Origin: Inediibacterium massiliense
GTDB lineage: Bacteria; Bacillota; Clostridia; Peptostreptococcales; Thermotaleaceae
DNA: 64,000 nucleotides
Direction: 5' to 3'
Assembly: GCF_001282725.1 (NCBI RefSeq)
Contig: NZ_LN876587.1
Location: 1,297,695 to 1,361,694 of the forward strand
Shown: positions 48,355 through 57,857 of the stretch, one piece after another
Position numbering within the stretch: position 1 is the first letter of the stretch
How the letters are laid out: each line of letters begins with the position of its first letter
The notes under the pieces: model-generated
Told to the model about the DNA's origin: nothing
The model's input: only the letters and a program-made list of their open reading frames with translations
Databases searched by the model: none
Program-made: the position numbers and the translations under genes

Positions 48355-49512
48355 TTATTTAAGCTTGTTTATTCTTTTTGTAGGATGTACCATATCTGTA
48401 ATTCGGACTCCATAGTTTTCATCAATAACCACAACTTCTCCTTTAGCCATAAATTGACCATTTACCAATATATCTAAAGGTTCTCCTACTAACTTGTCTA
48501 ATTCTATCACAGTTCCTTGTGCAAAAGACAAAATTTCACTAATTTTCCTAGAAGTTCTTCCTAATTCTACAGTAATTTCTAAAGGTACATCTCTAATCAA
48601 ACTAATATTTTCTTTTTCTGTACTGCTAAAGCCTTCATCAAAAGATGGAAACTGCGCAGGTTGAACATTAACTGGTTCCCTTCTATTCATATTGGTTTGC
48701 TGAGGTGCTTGATTGTAATGAGCTCCTATCTCTTGTTCTTGTGTTGGCATATTATATTGTGGTTGTGTAGATGTAGTAGATAAATTTTGCTCATAAGAAG
48801 AATTTGTATTATTTTGCTCATAATTTTCAAAATTTGTAGAAGTCCCACTTAATAAATTATGCACCAATTCCCTCGCAAAATCAATAGGGATAATCTGCAT
48901 GATTTCACTATCAATAATATCTCCTACTACCATTCTAAAAGCAACTTTTACAATTCTATCACTATGATTGATAGATTCAAAATGTTGTGCTCCTGATGAA
49001 AAATTTACAGACAATGCCTTAGGAGGATGAATATCTATTTTACTATGAAACATTTCTGATAAAGAAGTGGAGGCTGAACCTACCATTTGATTCATAGCTT
49101 CTCCTATAGCACTTAAATGAAGTTCTGTTAAATCTCCTGTTACATTTGTTCCACTTCCACCCATCATTAAATCTGTAATAATTTTTACATCATCTTCTTG
49201 TAGTACTAAAAGATTTGTTCCTTCTATTCCTTCTTTATATCTAACCTCTACAACAACAAATGGAAGAGGATACTGCTGTGCTAATTCATCCATTGTAAGC
49301 ACTGAAACCTTTGGTGTTGTAATGGTAACTTTCTGCCCTAATAAAGTAAACAAAGTAGTTGCTGAAGTCCCCATACTAATATTTCCAATTTCACCTAGTG
49401 CATCTTTTTCATCCTCAGATAGATCCTCTTGTAAAATTTCTTCTGCTTCTGGCTCTGGAGACGTTCCTTTTAACAACGCATCTATTTCCTCTTGTGAAAG
49501 CATATCTCCCAT
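48355..49512 (-). CDS. fliY: flagellar switch phosphatase FliY (FliN-type)
   Basis: A 385-residue switch protein. The N-terminus MLSQEEIDALLKG is a CheY-P-binding peptide. The CheC-like middle (~30-210) carries EIGNISMGTSATTL and AIGEAMNQMVGSASTSL phosphatase signatures. A Gln/Asn-rich linker (~225-295) leads to the FliN/SpoA domain (~305-380). The frame opens three codons further upstream inside fliM. GGGAG is best spaced for the ATG at 49512. Confidence 0.94.
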   Translation of the reverse strand: MGDMLSQEEIDALLKGTSPEPEAEEILQEDLSEDEKDALGEIGNISMGTSATTLFTLLGQKVTITTPKVSVLTMDELAQQYPLPFVVVEVRYKEGIEGTNLLVLQEDDVKIITDLMMGGSGTNVTGDLTELHLSAIGEAMNQMVGSASTSLSEMFHSKIDIHPPKALSVNFSSGAQHFESINHSDRIVKVAFRMVVGDIIDSEIMQIIPIDFARELVHNLLSGTSTNFENYEQNNTNSSYEQNLSTTSTQPQYNMPTQEQEIGAHYNQAPQQTNMNRREPVNVQPAQFPSFDEGFSSTEKENISLIRDVPLEITVELGRTSRKISEILSFAQGTVIELDKLVGEPLDILVNGQFMAKGEVVVIDENYGVRITDMVHPTKRINKLK

Positions 49513-49513
49513 T

Positions 49514-50500
49514 CTAGTCATCTCCCTTCTCTACAACATCTTCTATTTGTATAGCCATTTTTTTCTTTTTGCTTCCTGGTTTTCCATAATACTTTAATTG
49601 ATTCTCTACCAAGATTTTTACAGGTTCTTGAATCAATGTATCTAATTCAATGACATCTCCTATTTGAAGATCTAAAAATTCACTTACAGTGATATGGGTG
49701 CTGCCTAGAACAGCTCTAATAGATGCTTGTGTTTTTTCTATTCGATGAACCAATATTTCTTCATCTTCTATGGTTCTTTCCTTATTTGTATTTGTAAACC
49801 AAAGTCTTGTATTTAACTTTGGCAATATAGGTTCAATTACTAAGTGTGGAATGCATAAATTAACCATTCCTTCTACTTCTCCAATTTTGATGCTTAAAGT
49901 AACCAAAGCTATTGTTTCACTAGGTGAAACAATTTGTGCAAACTGAGAATTTGTTTCAATTTTTTCAAGTTTTGGTTCTAACTCTACTACATTTTCCCAA
50001 GGTTCTTGAAAAAGCTTTAAAATTTGCTTTACTAATTTTTTTAACAAAGAAATTTCTATTTCTGTAAAATTTCTCGTTTCTTCCATTGGTTTTCCATTGC
50101 CTCCTAAAATTCTATCAATGATGACAAAGGCAACTTCTGCTGTAATATCTAAAATAATTTGGCCTTCTAATGGTGCAAAATCAATGATTGCTAAAACAGC
50201 AGGATTAGATACAGAATTAATAAATTCATGGCTAGATAATTGTTCTACACTTAACACTTCAACTTGTGCTAAGCTTCTTAAGTATCCAGACAAAAAAGTG
50301 TTTAATGATCTTGCAAAATTTTCATGAATAATTTGCAATGTCCGCAATTGATCTTTTGCAAATTTATCAGGTCTTCTAAAATCATATTTTTTTACTTTTG
50401 CTTCTTGTGTTTCTGCTGTAATTTCTTGGGCATCTACTTCCCCACTACTTAAAGCTTGTATTAGGGCATCTATTTCACTTTGTGACAATACATCTGACAA
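49514..50500 (-). CDS. fliM: flagellar motor switch protein FliM
   Basis: A 328-residue C-ring protein. N-terminal VLSQSEIDALIQAL is the CheY-P-binding helix, and the middle CheC-like domain and C-terminal SpoA domain (LGSTHITVSEFLDLQIGDVI, core VSEFLDLQIGDVI) follow. The start is TTG with GGGGGGAT upstream. It overlaps nothing if FliY starts at 49512. Confidence 0.97.
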   Translation of the reverse strand: MSDVLSQSEIDALIQALSSGEVDAQEITAETQEAKVKKYDFRRPDKFAKDQLRTLQIIHENFARSLNTFLSGYLRSLAQVEVLSVEQLSSHEFINSVSNPAVLAIIDFAPLEGQIILDITAEVAFVIIDRILGGNGKPMEETRNFTEIEISLLKKLVKQILKLFQEPWENVVELEPKLEKIETNSQFAQIVSPSETIALVTLSIKIGEVEGMVNLCIPHLVIEPILPKLNTRLWFTNTNKERTIEDEEILVHRIEKTQASIRAVLGSTHITVSEFLDLQIGDVIELDTLIQEPVKILVENQLKYYGKPGSKKKKMAIQIEDVVEKGDD

Positions 50501-50515
50501 TTACGATCCCCCCTT

Positions 50516-50938
50516 TTATTGGACAATAAATTCTACGAAAAAAACATCCATAATTTCATCAGAGGGTACAACTTGTTTTATGGACTTTAAAACTTCTTGT
50601 CTCAAAGCTTTTTGTCCTTTTTCCCCAGATAAGTCTTCTTCTGTTTTATCTCTCAATAATTCAAGTATAGCATTGGTCATTTTAGGACGCTTTTCATCTA
50701 AAGTTTCTTTTAGCTTTTCATTGATCATTTCTACCTCTATATTTACTTTTAATACTTTTCTGCTATCCTTCACATTTGCATACATCTCTCCTATAGAATA
50801 GGTGTAAGTCTTCATGGGTTGAACTTGAGCTTGTTGTGCTCCTTTTTGATGAGTAGCAAAATAAAATGTAGCACCCATTACAACAGCAGTTAAAACAAAA
50901 CCTATTACACTAAATAATATAATTTTTTTTGTTGTCAT
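50516..50938 (-). CDS. fliL: flagellar basal body-associated protein FliL
   Basis: A 140-residue single-pass membrane protein. A hydrophobic helix (~6-28) anchors a periplasmic-side domain with the FliL pattern (ALRQEVLKSIKQVVPSDEIMDVFFVEFIVQ, ending FVEFIVQ). It stabilises stators around the rotor. It lies between motB and fliM as in other Clostridia. The upstream site TAGGAAA is modest. Confidence 0.92.
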   Translation of the reverse strand: MTTKKIILFSVIGFVLTAVVMGATFYFATHQKGAQQAQVQPMKTYTYSIGEMYANVKDSRKVLKVNIEVEMINEKLKETLDEKRPKMTNAILELLRDKTEEDLSGEKGQKALRQEVLKSIKQVVPSDEIMDVFFVEFIVQ

Positions 50939-50962
50939 TTTCCTACGCCCCTTCTGAGCATT

Positions 50963-51706
50963 TTAATAATATGATTTTGAAAAATTAGAACGAAGTATTA
51001 CAATATCTACTCTTCTATTTTTTGCTTTGTTTTCTAATGTATCATTTGGTGCAACAGGATGATACTCACTATATCCTGATGCAGAGAGCCTATTTGGATC
51101 TATTCCTGCTCCTTCAATAAAATATCTTACTACATTAGACGACCTAGTTACTGATAGTTCCCAATTGGTAGGAAACTTTTTTGAATAAAGAATTGGATCA
51201 GAATCTGTATGGCCTTCTACCGTTATATGCTTATCTATAAACTCTTCTTGCTTTAATAAATCAGATAGAAAAGATAAAGTTTGTATAGCAACAGGCTTTA
51301 TCTCCGCTTTCCCTGAATCAAACAATACATTGTCCTTAAATCTCAGAAGCAGTCCTTTTGCATTCAAATCCACAAGCATTTGATCCTGCATTCCTTCTTG
51401 TTCAATATACTCATCTAATTCTTCTTTCAATTTTTTAAAATCTTCTAGTTCTTCTAGCTGCTTTGTAGCTTGATCTTCATCTAAAGCTTCATTTACATAA
51501 GGTGTATTGTCAAGTGTTTTTCCACCCTTTAATACTCCCAAAGACCCTTGCATAGATTGCATAACAGCTTGAAATTTTTGAGCATCGATGCTAGAGAAGG
51601 CAAATAAAAGAACAAAAAAGCAAAGGAGTAATGTCATCATATCGCTAAAAGTTGCCATCCATTCAGGAGCACCTGCCTTAACTTCTTCTTTTCTTTTTTT
51701 AGCCAT
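50963..51706 (-). CDS. motB: flagellar stator protein MotB
   Basis: A 247-residue stator subunit. The single membrane helix holds the ion-binding Asp22 (WMATFSDMMTLLLCFFVLLFAFS, core TFSDMMTLL). A linker precedes the OmpA-like peptidoglycan-binding domain (~120-240) with ITVEGHTDSDPI, LSVTRSSNVVRYF and NRRVDIVIL. It starts directly after the motA stop. Proton versus sodium use cannot be decided from this sequence. Confidence 0.96.
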   Translation of the reverse strand: MAKKRKEEVKAGAPEWMATFSDMMTLLLCFFVLLFAFSSIDAQKFQAVMQSMQGSLGVLKGGKTLDNTPYVNEALDEDQATKQLEELEDFKKLKEELDEYIEQEGMQDQMLVDLNAKGLLLRFKDNVLFDSGKAEIKPVAIQTLSFLSDLLKQEEFIDKHITVEGHTDSDPILYSKKFPTNWELSVTRSSNVVRYFIEGAGIDPNRLSASGYSEYHPVAPNDTLENKAKNRRVDIVILRSNFSKSYY

Positions 51707-52489
51707 CTACCCCTCCACTCCCTCTTTTTGAACAGACTCTTTTCTCTCTTTTGGTGGTAGAAAAGATTTTAATTTTATTTCTATGATTCTAGGATTTTCT
51801 CCAGCTTGGATAGATAAAAGACCTTCTACCATTACTTCTTTTATCATAATTTCTTCTCTACTTCTAATTTTTAATTTTGCTGCCATAGGTATAAAAAACA
51901 AATTGGCAAGTAGTGAACCATAAAAAGTAGTAATCAGTGCCACTGCCATACTCGGTCCTACTGACGAAGGATCAGATAATGTTTTTAACATATTAATAAG
52001 TCCTATCAGTGTTCCTACCATACCAAAGGCAGGCGCTAAACTTCCTAATGTATCAAAAATGCTTCTTCCATCTCCATGTCTTTCTTCCAAAAAAGCTAGT
52101 TCTGTTTCTAATATATTTCTTACCAATTCAGGATCTGTTCCATCTACGATAAGCATAACTCCTTTTTTAAGGAAATCATCATCAATTTTATCTGCTGCTT
52201 CCTCTAAGGCAAGTAGTCCTTCTCTTCTTGCAATATTGGCAATGTCAATAATCTTTCCAATTACTTCTGAAGCATTCATATTTTTAGTAGCAAATGTCTT
52301 TTTAGCTACTACTAAAGCATCTTTTACTTTATTGAGAGGATAGGCTACCAAACAACCTGCAACAGTTCCTCCCATAACAATAACAATAGATGGCATATCC
52401 ACAAATGATGAAAGCTCTCCACTTAACAAAATTCCCCATACTACTAATCCCATTCCTGCAACAATCCCTAATATCGTAGCTAAATCCAA
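51707..52489 (-). CDS. motA: flagellar stator protein MotA
   Basis: A 260-residue stator subunit with four membrane helices. Family segments include MGGTVAGCLVAYPL, DIANIARREGLLALEE, FGMVGTLIGLINMLKTL and GSLLANLFFIPMAAKLK. The start is TTG, preceded by GAGGTG that overlaps the flbD stop, suggesting coupling. Having motAB inside the main flagellar operon, rather than elsewhere as in Bacillus, is common in Clostridia. Confidence 0.96.
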   Translation of the reverse strand: MDLATILGIVAGMGLVVWGILLSGELSSFVDMPSIVIVMGGTVAGCLVAYPLNKVKDALVVAKKTFATKNMNASEVIGKIIDIANIARREGLLALEEAADKIDDDFLKKGVMLIVDGTDPELVRNILETELAFLEERHGDGRSIFDTLGSLAPAFGMVGTLIGLINMLKTLSDPSSVGPSMAVALITTFYGSLLANLFFIPMAAKLKIRSREEIMIKEVMVEGLLSIQAGENPRIIEIKLKSFLPPKERKESVQKEGVEG

Positions 52490-52492
52490 AGC

Positions 52493-52714
52493 CTACACCT
52501 CGTTTCTTAAGGAATTAAACTTTATGTCTATTTGTGAAAAAATTTTTTGTTTATATTTTATGATTTTATGAATCATTTCATCAGTATTTTCTAATACTAC
52601 AACTTTTTTACCTGTTGTAAGAGTAATCACCGTATCTGGTGTAGACTCAATAGTTTCTATTAAATCCGAGTTTAATACATATTTTTTTCCACTTAATCTA
52701 GTCACTTCTATCAT
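52493..52714 (-). CDS. flbD: FlbD/SwrD flagellar protein
   Basis: A 73-residue protein of the FlbD family: MIEVTRLSGKKYVLNSDLIETIE, then ESTPDTVITLTTGKKVVV and a helical tail. Its Bacillus homologue SwrD raises motor power. Two ATG codons are six bases apart. GGAAG is correctly spaced only for the second (52714), which also gives the family N-terminus. It lies between the hook gene and motA. Confidence 0.9.
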   Translation of the reverse strand: MIEVTRLSGKKYVLNSDLIETIESTPDTVITLTTGKKVVVLENTDEMIHKIIKYKQKIFSQIDIKFNSLRNEV

Positions 52715-52731
52715 ATGCATCTTCCTTTAAA

Positions 52732-52755
52732 TTTCCGGGCTAAAAAGCCCGGAAA
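52732..52755. repeat. perfect stem-loop between flgE and flbD
   Basis: A ten-base-pair perfect inverted repeat (TTTCCGGGCT, 52732-52741, with 52746-52755) around an AAAA or TTTT tetraloop. It begins two bases after the flgE stop. Neither strand has a proper T tract after it, so it is more likely an mRNA-stabilising or attenuating intercistronic hairpin than a full terminator. Confidence 0.75.
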
Positions 52756-52757
52756 AA

Positions 52758-54287
52758 TTATCTTTTTAAGTTTACAAGTTCTTGAAGCATCTCATCTGTG
52801 GTGGTAATTACTTTAGAGTTTGCTTGAAATCCTCTTTGAGTCGTAATCATATAAGTAAATTCTCTTCCTAAATCTACATTAGACATTTCCAAAGTTCCAG
52901 GACTTATATTTGCAAAACCATTACTTCCTGGAAGTCCTATTGAAGCATTTCCTGAGTTTCTAGTTTCTTGATACATATTAGATTGAGTCTTTTCAAGGCC
53001 TGCAGGGTTTCTAAAGTTTGCAATAGCAACTCTTCCTAATACTCTTCTCATACCATTTGAAAAATTCCCTATAATTTCTCCAGTTGGTGCTACAGAATAT
53101 CCATCTAAAACTCCTTGTTTGTATCCTTTTCTTTGTATAGAAGTTTTAGATGTATCTGAAATTTGAGTCATTTTATTCAGATTAATCGGAAAAGTAAGTG
53201 CTCCTGCTCCATGTGTTAATGCTGTTCCTATAGTAATATTCATTTCCTTATTAGCTGGATCTGATATCATATTTCCATCTTTATCAAAAGTTAACTTAAA
53301 TGACTTAGCTTCAAAACCGCCTGGATCTGTTCCAGGTGTTACAGTGATTGTTCCACTAGTATCATCTATTTTCCAACCTGTAGATTCTCCATCAGCTAAC
53401 ATAGCTCCGCCTGGAACCATATAAAAAGCATCTACTTGCCATTCACTAGTAGGGTCTGTTGGAGGAGTAGTAGTCGAATCACCTGGGTTTACTTGCATTT
53501 TAGTAAAAATCAATTTTATATTATGCTGGTTTCCAAAATCATCATAAACTTCTATAGTACTTTCATGACCTAAAGCTTCTGCAAGCTTATCATTTTGTCT
53601 ATAAACAGGCACTCCTGCTGCTTTTGACGCTGGTCCATCAATTTGATAAAGCCCATTATCCCCAATTACATCAGGAGGATTTGTTGGATCAGGTACTATA
53701 GTAGTAAATGTTTCTGTTCCTGAATTTAAATTCCCATTCAAAGTTACGATATCTTCTCCTGGAATAGGTGGAACAGATGGTTTGGTTGCTTGCGGTGGAT
53801 ATACAACAGATCTATCTATTTTAAGTCCTTCTATACTAGTCTTAAGCCTTCCTGTATCATCTGCCATATATCCAAGTACTTTATATCCATCTTGTGTACA
53901 TAAATTCCCATAATCATCTAATACAAAATTTCCTGCTCTTGTATAGTATCTATTTAAAAAATTTGCATCTCCTGATACCATAAAATATCCATCTCCGTTG
54001 ATCATCATATCTGTAGGGTTGTCTGTCTTTTCAGGAGCCCCCATTCTTTGGATCACATCTACAGATCCTACATCAACCCCTAGACCCACCTGCATAGGAT
54101 TTGTTCCTCCACGGCCATCTTGGGCTCCACCTGCACCTTTTATAGTTTGATTATAAGTTTCTTTGAAAGTAACCCTTGACCCTTTAAAGGCTACCGTATT
54201 TACATTTGTAATATTGTTTGCCACTACATCCATTTTGAATTGATGAGCACTCAAACCTGATACGGCTGAGAACATAGATCGCATCAT
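52758..54287 (-). CDS. flgE: flagellar hook protein FlgE
   Basis: A 509-residue hook subunit. The N-terminal rod/hook helix (MFSAVSGLSAHQFKMDVVANNITNVNTVAFKG, core NNITNVNTVAFK) pairs with the C-terminal helix (LGREFTYMITTQRGFQANSKVI, core MITTQRGFQANSK). The variable Gly/Pro/Thr-rich middle forms the outer hook domains. GGGGAGG precedes two adjacent ATG codons, and the first is used. It follows the TIGR02530 gene by 74 bases. Confidence 0.96.
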   Translation of the reverse strand: MMRSMFSAVSGLSAHQFKMDVVANNITNVNTVAFKGSRVTFKETYNQTIKGAGGAQDGRGGTNPMQVGLGVDVGSVDVIQRMGAPEKTDNPTDMMINGDGYFMVSGDANFLNRYYTRAGNFVLDDYGNLCTQDGYKVLGYMADDTGRLKTSIEGLKIDRSVVYPPQATKPSVPPIPGEDIVTLNGNLNSGTETFTTIVPDPTNPPDVIGDNGLYQIDGPASKAAGVPVYRQNDKLAEALGHESTIEVYDDFGNQHNIKLIFTKMQVNPGDSTTTPPTDPTSEWQVDAFYMVPGGAMLADGESTGWKIDDTSGTITVTPGTDPGGFEAKSFKLTFDKDGNMISDPANKEMNITIGTALTHGAGALTFPINLNKMTQISDTSKTSIQRKGYKQGVLDGYSVAPTGEIIGNFSNGMRRVLGRVAIANFRNPAGLEKTQSNMYQETRNSGNASIGLPGSNGFANISPGTLEMSNVDLGREFTYMITTQRGFQANSKVITTTDEMLQELVNLKR

Positions 54288-54313
54288 TTTGCATAACCTC
54301 CCCTTTTATATTT

Positions 54314-54337
54314 GATCTCCTCTATCATTTAGAGATC
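54314..54337. repeat. short hairpin upstream of flgE
   Basis: GATCTC (54314-54319) and GAGATC (54332-54337) form an inverted repeat in the 74-base flgD-side leader of flgE. No T tract follows, and the role is unclear. Confidence 0.35.
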
Positions 54338-54361
54338 TATAGCCTCCTTTATCAGGTCCAG

Positions 54362-54724
54362 CTATATGATTACAGCCCCGTCTATATTTGTAAAAATATT
54401 TTCTTTTAATTGTTCATTTGTTGCAACTGTAATAATAGTTTTATTCTTTACACTAGCAACAAATGCTTTATTGTCCATCAAAATTAGTGCTTCTTTTATC
54501 CCCTTTTGATTGGCTTTTGAAACCGCTTCATTAATTTTTGTCATCTCATTTGGATGTATTTTAATATTTCGAGATTCTAGCCTTTCTACTGCATGCTTTG
54601 AAAATTTTACCTCTTTATTAATTTCTTGATTCAATACTTGATCAAAGCCTTTTGATATAGGCTTATTTCGTGATACTGTTTGATTGATTTGAGGTCTTAT
54701 ATGATGAATCATCATCTTATTCAT
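54362..54724 (-). CDS. flagellar operon protein, TIGR02530 family
   Basis: A 120-residue soluble protein. The conserved block is FSKHAVERLESRNIKI followed by MTKINEAVSKANQKGIKEALILMDNKAFVASVKNKTIITV (core EALILMDNKAFVASVKN). This matches the uncharacterised TIGR02530 family found between flgD and flgE in Firmicutes and spirochaetes. It sits three bases after flgD. A role in hook assembly is presumed from position only. Confidence 0.85.
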   Translation of the reverse strand: MNKMMIHHIRPQINQTVSRNKPISKGFDQVLNQEINKEVKFSKHAVERLESRNIKIHPNEMTKINEAVSKANQKGIKEALILMDNKAFVASVKNKTIITVATNEQLKENIFTNIDGAVII

Positions 54725-54726
54725 CT

Positions 54727-55185
54727 TTATTTCCCTCCATTATCCTTTGATGGAGTCTCTACTGGTGGCTTGATCCCATATGCTTCTAGTGCTTTATTTA
54801 AATTTACGAGCTGATTGAGTATTTCCTTATTATTATTAATAATCGTTTCATTAGATTTAATCATTTCATCCGCTATGATTTGTGTCCCTAATAAATTTTT
54901 TGCCGTAACCGTATTTAAATTTTGAAGTTGCTCCAAACTACTAAATTGTGCCATTTGAGCAATAAATTCTTTATCCTCTACTGGATTTAGTGGATCTTGA
55001 TGACTAAGTTGTGTGACTAGCAATTTTAAGAAATCATCTTTTCCAAGTCTATCTTTAGCAGTGTTCTGCGCTTCTTTATCTGTATTTTTACTTCCCTCTA
55101 CTTCTTTTTTTTGATTGATAGGTTTAAATACTAATTTATCATCATAAACATTGGTAGAACTTTGAGTAGAACTTATAGTACTCAT
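54727..55185 (-). CDS. flgD: flagellar hook capping protein FlgD (short form)
   Basis: A 152-residue hook scaffold. The conserved N-terminal domain is present ([22 protein letters not shown], core [17 protein letters not shown], then [17 protein letters not shown]). The C-terminal beta domains of the long enterobacterial form are missing, as usual in Firmicutes. The last ~25 residues are Pro/Asn/Lys-rich. GGAGGTGAG precedes the ATG. Confidence 0.94.
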   Translation of the reverse strand: MSTISSTQSSTNVYDDKLVFKPINQKKEVEGSKNTDKEAQNTAKDRLGKDDFLKLLVTQLSHQDPLNPVEDKEFIAQMAQFSSLEQLQNLNTVTAKNLLGTQIIADEMIKSNETIINNNKEILNQLVNLNKALEAYGIKPPVETPSKDNGGK

Positions 55186-55196
55186 TTTCTCACCTC

Positions 55197-56570
55197 CTAT
55201 CCTAATTGATTGATTTGAGATTTTTCTGTAGAATTTATAGAGCTTAGCATCTCTTGAATCTTTAATTCGTCATTTTCAATAAATGGATCCATTGCTTTTG
55301 TATTTTTTCTCTTAAAATTCATATGTCCTTGCTGACTATTTTGTTTGGAATCTTGTCCTACACTTACATTAAATTGCTCAATTCCTAAACCCTTTTGTTG
55401 AAGTGCTTCTTTTAATCCATTAAAATTAGATTCTAATACTTCTTTAACTGCTTGATTTTCTGCAACAATATTAGCTACCACTACTCCTCTTTCAACAGAT
55501 ATGCTCATAGATAATTTTCCTAAATGCTCTGGTTTTAGCTGGATATTCATCTCTGATCCTTTTTCATCTACAATCACACTGGCTTTCTCTATAATTTGAT
55601 TTAAAACAGAATCAAATTGAGGCTTTTGTAAAGAAGCTTGTGTTTTAATTTGTTCTACAATATTTTCTGTATTTGGCATAACAAATTGAGTTGGAATATC
55701 TTGAATAACTTTTTCATTTACAACAACTTTTGTCTGGAAATTTGCAAAAAATCCTCCTTTTTGTTTGTCTGGATTTTGGTTTTGCATAGATTCCTTTTGT
55801 TCACTATGTATTTCGTTTTTTATTTCTTTTCTTTCTGTAAATATTTCACTTTTTTCTTCTGTTTGAGTAAATGCATTTTTTTGTAGATTTTCTGTTTTCA
55901 CTACCTCATTGTTTGCTTCAATCATATTCCTCGTGTTTTTAATAGGTTCCGCTTTCTCAGCAGCTTCCATCCATTCTTTCATCTGAGCTAAAATATTTTT
56001 AAAATCCTTTACAACATCCATATTTTCATCAGAAGAAATTAAAGTATTTTCCATTTCGCTTAGCAAAGAAAATATTTTTTCTTCCTGAGATTTTATATTC
56101 TCTAGATTCAATAAAGGATCTTTTGATAAACTTGTAAGTATTTCTTGTATTTCTCCTTTTAACTCCACAAACATTTCTTGTATTTCTTTATTTAATTCTG
56201 TAAAGTTGCTTTGATTCATCATATTTTCTAAATCATTCATTACTTGCATCATATTTTCTATGACTTCTTTTGGTATCTCTTGTTTTTCATTCTTCTTAAT
56301 ATCCTCTTTTATCTCATCTTTAGAAGAAGGCTTTACTTTTTCTTCTTTAATTTCATTCTGAGAAGAAGATTCTACCTTTGTCTCTTCTTTAATTTGAGGA
56401 TCTTCCTTGATCTTTTGATCATCTTTTGGAACTTGTTTACTTTGTTCTTGACTAACTTTCTTAGTGAGTATGTCATCAAAAGCTTTACTTTTTTTAGGTT
56501 TCTCAGATAATTTAGATTTTGGCTCGATATTTCTTTGAATCATATTTGAACGGATCACCACGTTTTCCAT
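55197..56570 (-). CDS. fliK: flagellar hook-length control protein FliK
   Basis: A 457-residue ruler protein. The first ~330 residues are extended, rich in Lys, Glu, Gln and Asn, and contain several near-repeats of acidic KEE/EIKE segments. The C-terminal Flg_hook domain (~335-420) shows [20 protein letters not shown] and LEQKGL-like [19 protein letters not shown]. It determines when FlhB switches specificity. GGGGGTGA precedes the ATG. It is adjacent to flgD, as expected. Confidence 0.9.
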   Translation of the reverse strand: MENVVIRSNMIQRNIEPKSKLSEKPKKSKAFDDILTKKVSQEQSKQVPKDDQKIKEDPQIKEETKVESSSQNEIKEEKVKPSSKDEIKEDIKKNEKQEIPKEVIENMMQVMNDLENMMNQSNFTELNKEIQEMFVELKGEIQEILTSLSKDPLLNLENIKSQEEKIFSLLSEMENTLISSDENMDVVKDFKNILAQMKEWMEAAEKAEPIKNTRNMIEANNEVVKTENLQKNAFTQTEEKSEIFTERKEIKNEIHSEQKESMQNQNPDKQKGGFFANFQTKVVVNEKVIQDIPTQFVMPNTENIVEQIKTQASLQKPQFDSVLNQIIEKASVIVDEKGSEMNIQLKPEHLGKLSMSISVERGVVVANIVAENQAVKEVLESNFNGLKEALQQKGLGIEQFNVSVGQDSKQNSQQGHMNFKRKNTKAMDPFIENDELKIQEMLSSINSTEKSQINQLG

Positions 56571-56597
56571 CTTTTCACCCCCTTTCTCATAAATATA

Positions 56598-57848
56598 TTA
56601 TGGTAAACTTAATTTTTTTGATATTTCAGAAGCTATATTTGTATCTATTGTAGTAAGTACCTGAGCAACGGTCTTATCTTTTAGTTTTTTTAATACCTCT
56701 ATTGCAATTTGTTGGTCAGTAATTACAATATCTTCTTTATTTTCAAAAGTATATCTTTGAGTCGTATTCTTACTTTTAAATAATTTTGTAATCATAGTAC
56801 CAATCTCTTGTGGTTCCATTTTATTGTATACTTTTACCAAATTATCTATTTTATTATCAAAGTCTGTATAAATTTGAATAGCCTTTATAATATCCCCTGT
56901 TAATGTATCTGTTCCATTCTCTAAAATTTCATCTACCTTGATTTGTTCAAAAAGCTCATGTTTAAATTCTTTATCTTCTACTTTACATAACACTTTAGCT
57001 ACTTGAGTCATATTCATATTTCTATAAATAATAGCTAAATCTTCTATTCCATATTTCTGAGTATTCCCAATATCTTCTACTAATTTTTCTGGTTTTTCTT
57101 CATTATAAATACTTGCAGTATTCATTAGTTCATTTTCTTTATCTTTCATTTGATTTAAAAGATCTTTTGCTTGTTTTTGTTTTTTTATAGAACTATAGTT
57201 AGAAATAAGTCTATATGCCATTTCTTCATCTAAAAATCTTAATGTAGTTGTTGCTTTCTTTTCATTTATTTGTTCTAAAACCAAACCCATTTCTTTATAA
57301 GAAATCCATTCATTCATTAAATCATCTTGTATGTCTTGTACAATATTGAGTGTAGATAATCCTTCGTAATATTTTGCCTTTTGCTTAATCTCTTCTTTTC
57401 TATCTTTTTCAATTTGATCTAAAGTAGCTGTTAAAATATCTTTTTTCATAGAATTTTGTCTGATTCTTTCTAAGACTGCTTCTGTTTTTCTACTATCCAT
57501 TTGAGTCATCATCTTTACAATTTCTGTATATAACTGATTATCATCTTTTTGCATAATAAGTAGTTTATCAGAAGCACTTTCTTCATCTAAACTTACAAAA
57601 TATCTTGCCACGTCTCTTTTTTGTTCTTGTCTTTCCTCTTTTGTCGGAAATCTCTCAAAATATGAACCTACAAAAGGTGCCTTTGTCAAATATTTATTTG
57701 CCGTATATTTAAAATTATCATTTGTAAAATATACAATTATGCCAATGACAATAGGAACCATAATAAAAGTGAGAATAATTTTGGCAATCAGTTTTCCTAT
57801 TCCCATTTTCTTTGATTCTTCTTGTTCAATTTCTTTGTCCTTTGCCAT
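56598..57848 (-). CDS. YlxF-like membrane protein with MgtE-N-like helical repeats
   Basis: A 416-residue protein with a cytoplasmic Lys/Glu N-terminus, one membrane helix (~19-42), then an all-helical extracytoplasmic-side or cytosolic region. At least three to four segments of similar pattern recur, such as ARYFVSLDEESASDKL, LVLEQINEKKATTTLRFL, LAIIYRNMNMTQVAKVL and IATEISKKL-type ends (here IASEISKKLSLP). These resemble MgtE-N/FliG-like repeats. It occupies the fliJ-fliK slot of YlxF in Bacillus, but is longer. Function unknown. Confidence 0.78.
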   Translation of the reverse strand: MAKDKEIEQEESKKMGIGKLIAKIILTFIMVPIVIGIIVYFTNDNFKYTANKYLTKAPFVGSYFERFPTKEERQEQKRDVARYFVSLDEESASDKLLIMQKDDNQLYTEIVKMMTQMDSRKTEAVLERIRQNSMKKDILTATLDQIEKDRKEEIKQKAKYYEGLSTLNIVQDIQDDLMNEWISYKEMGLVLEQINEKKATTTLRFLDEEMAYRLISNYSSIKKQKQAKDLLNQMKDKENELMNTASIYNEEKPEKLVEDIGNTQKYGIEDLAIIYRNMNMTQVAKVLCKVEDKEFKHELFEQIKVDEILENGTDTLTGDIIKAIQIYTDFDNKIDNLVKVYNKMEPQEIGTMITKLFKSKNTTQRYTFENKEDIVITDQQIAIEVLKKLKDKTVAQVLTTIDTNIASEISKKLSLP

Positions 57849-57857
57849 TTTGTCCCC

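Noticed and set aside
55197-56570. Internal repeats in fliK as a tandem repeat locus
   Set aside because: The KEE/EIKE segments are low-complexity and irregular, as expected for the disordered ruler part of FliK.
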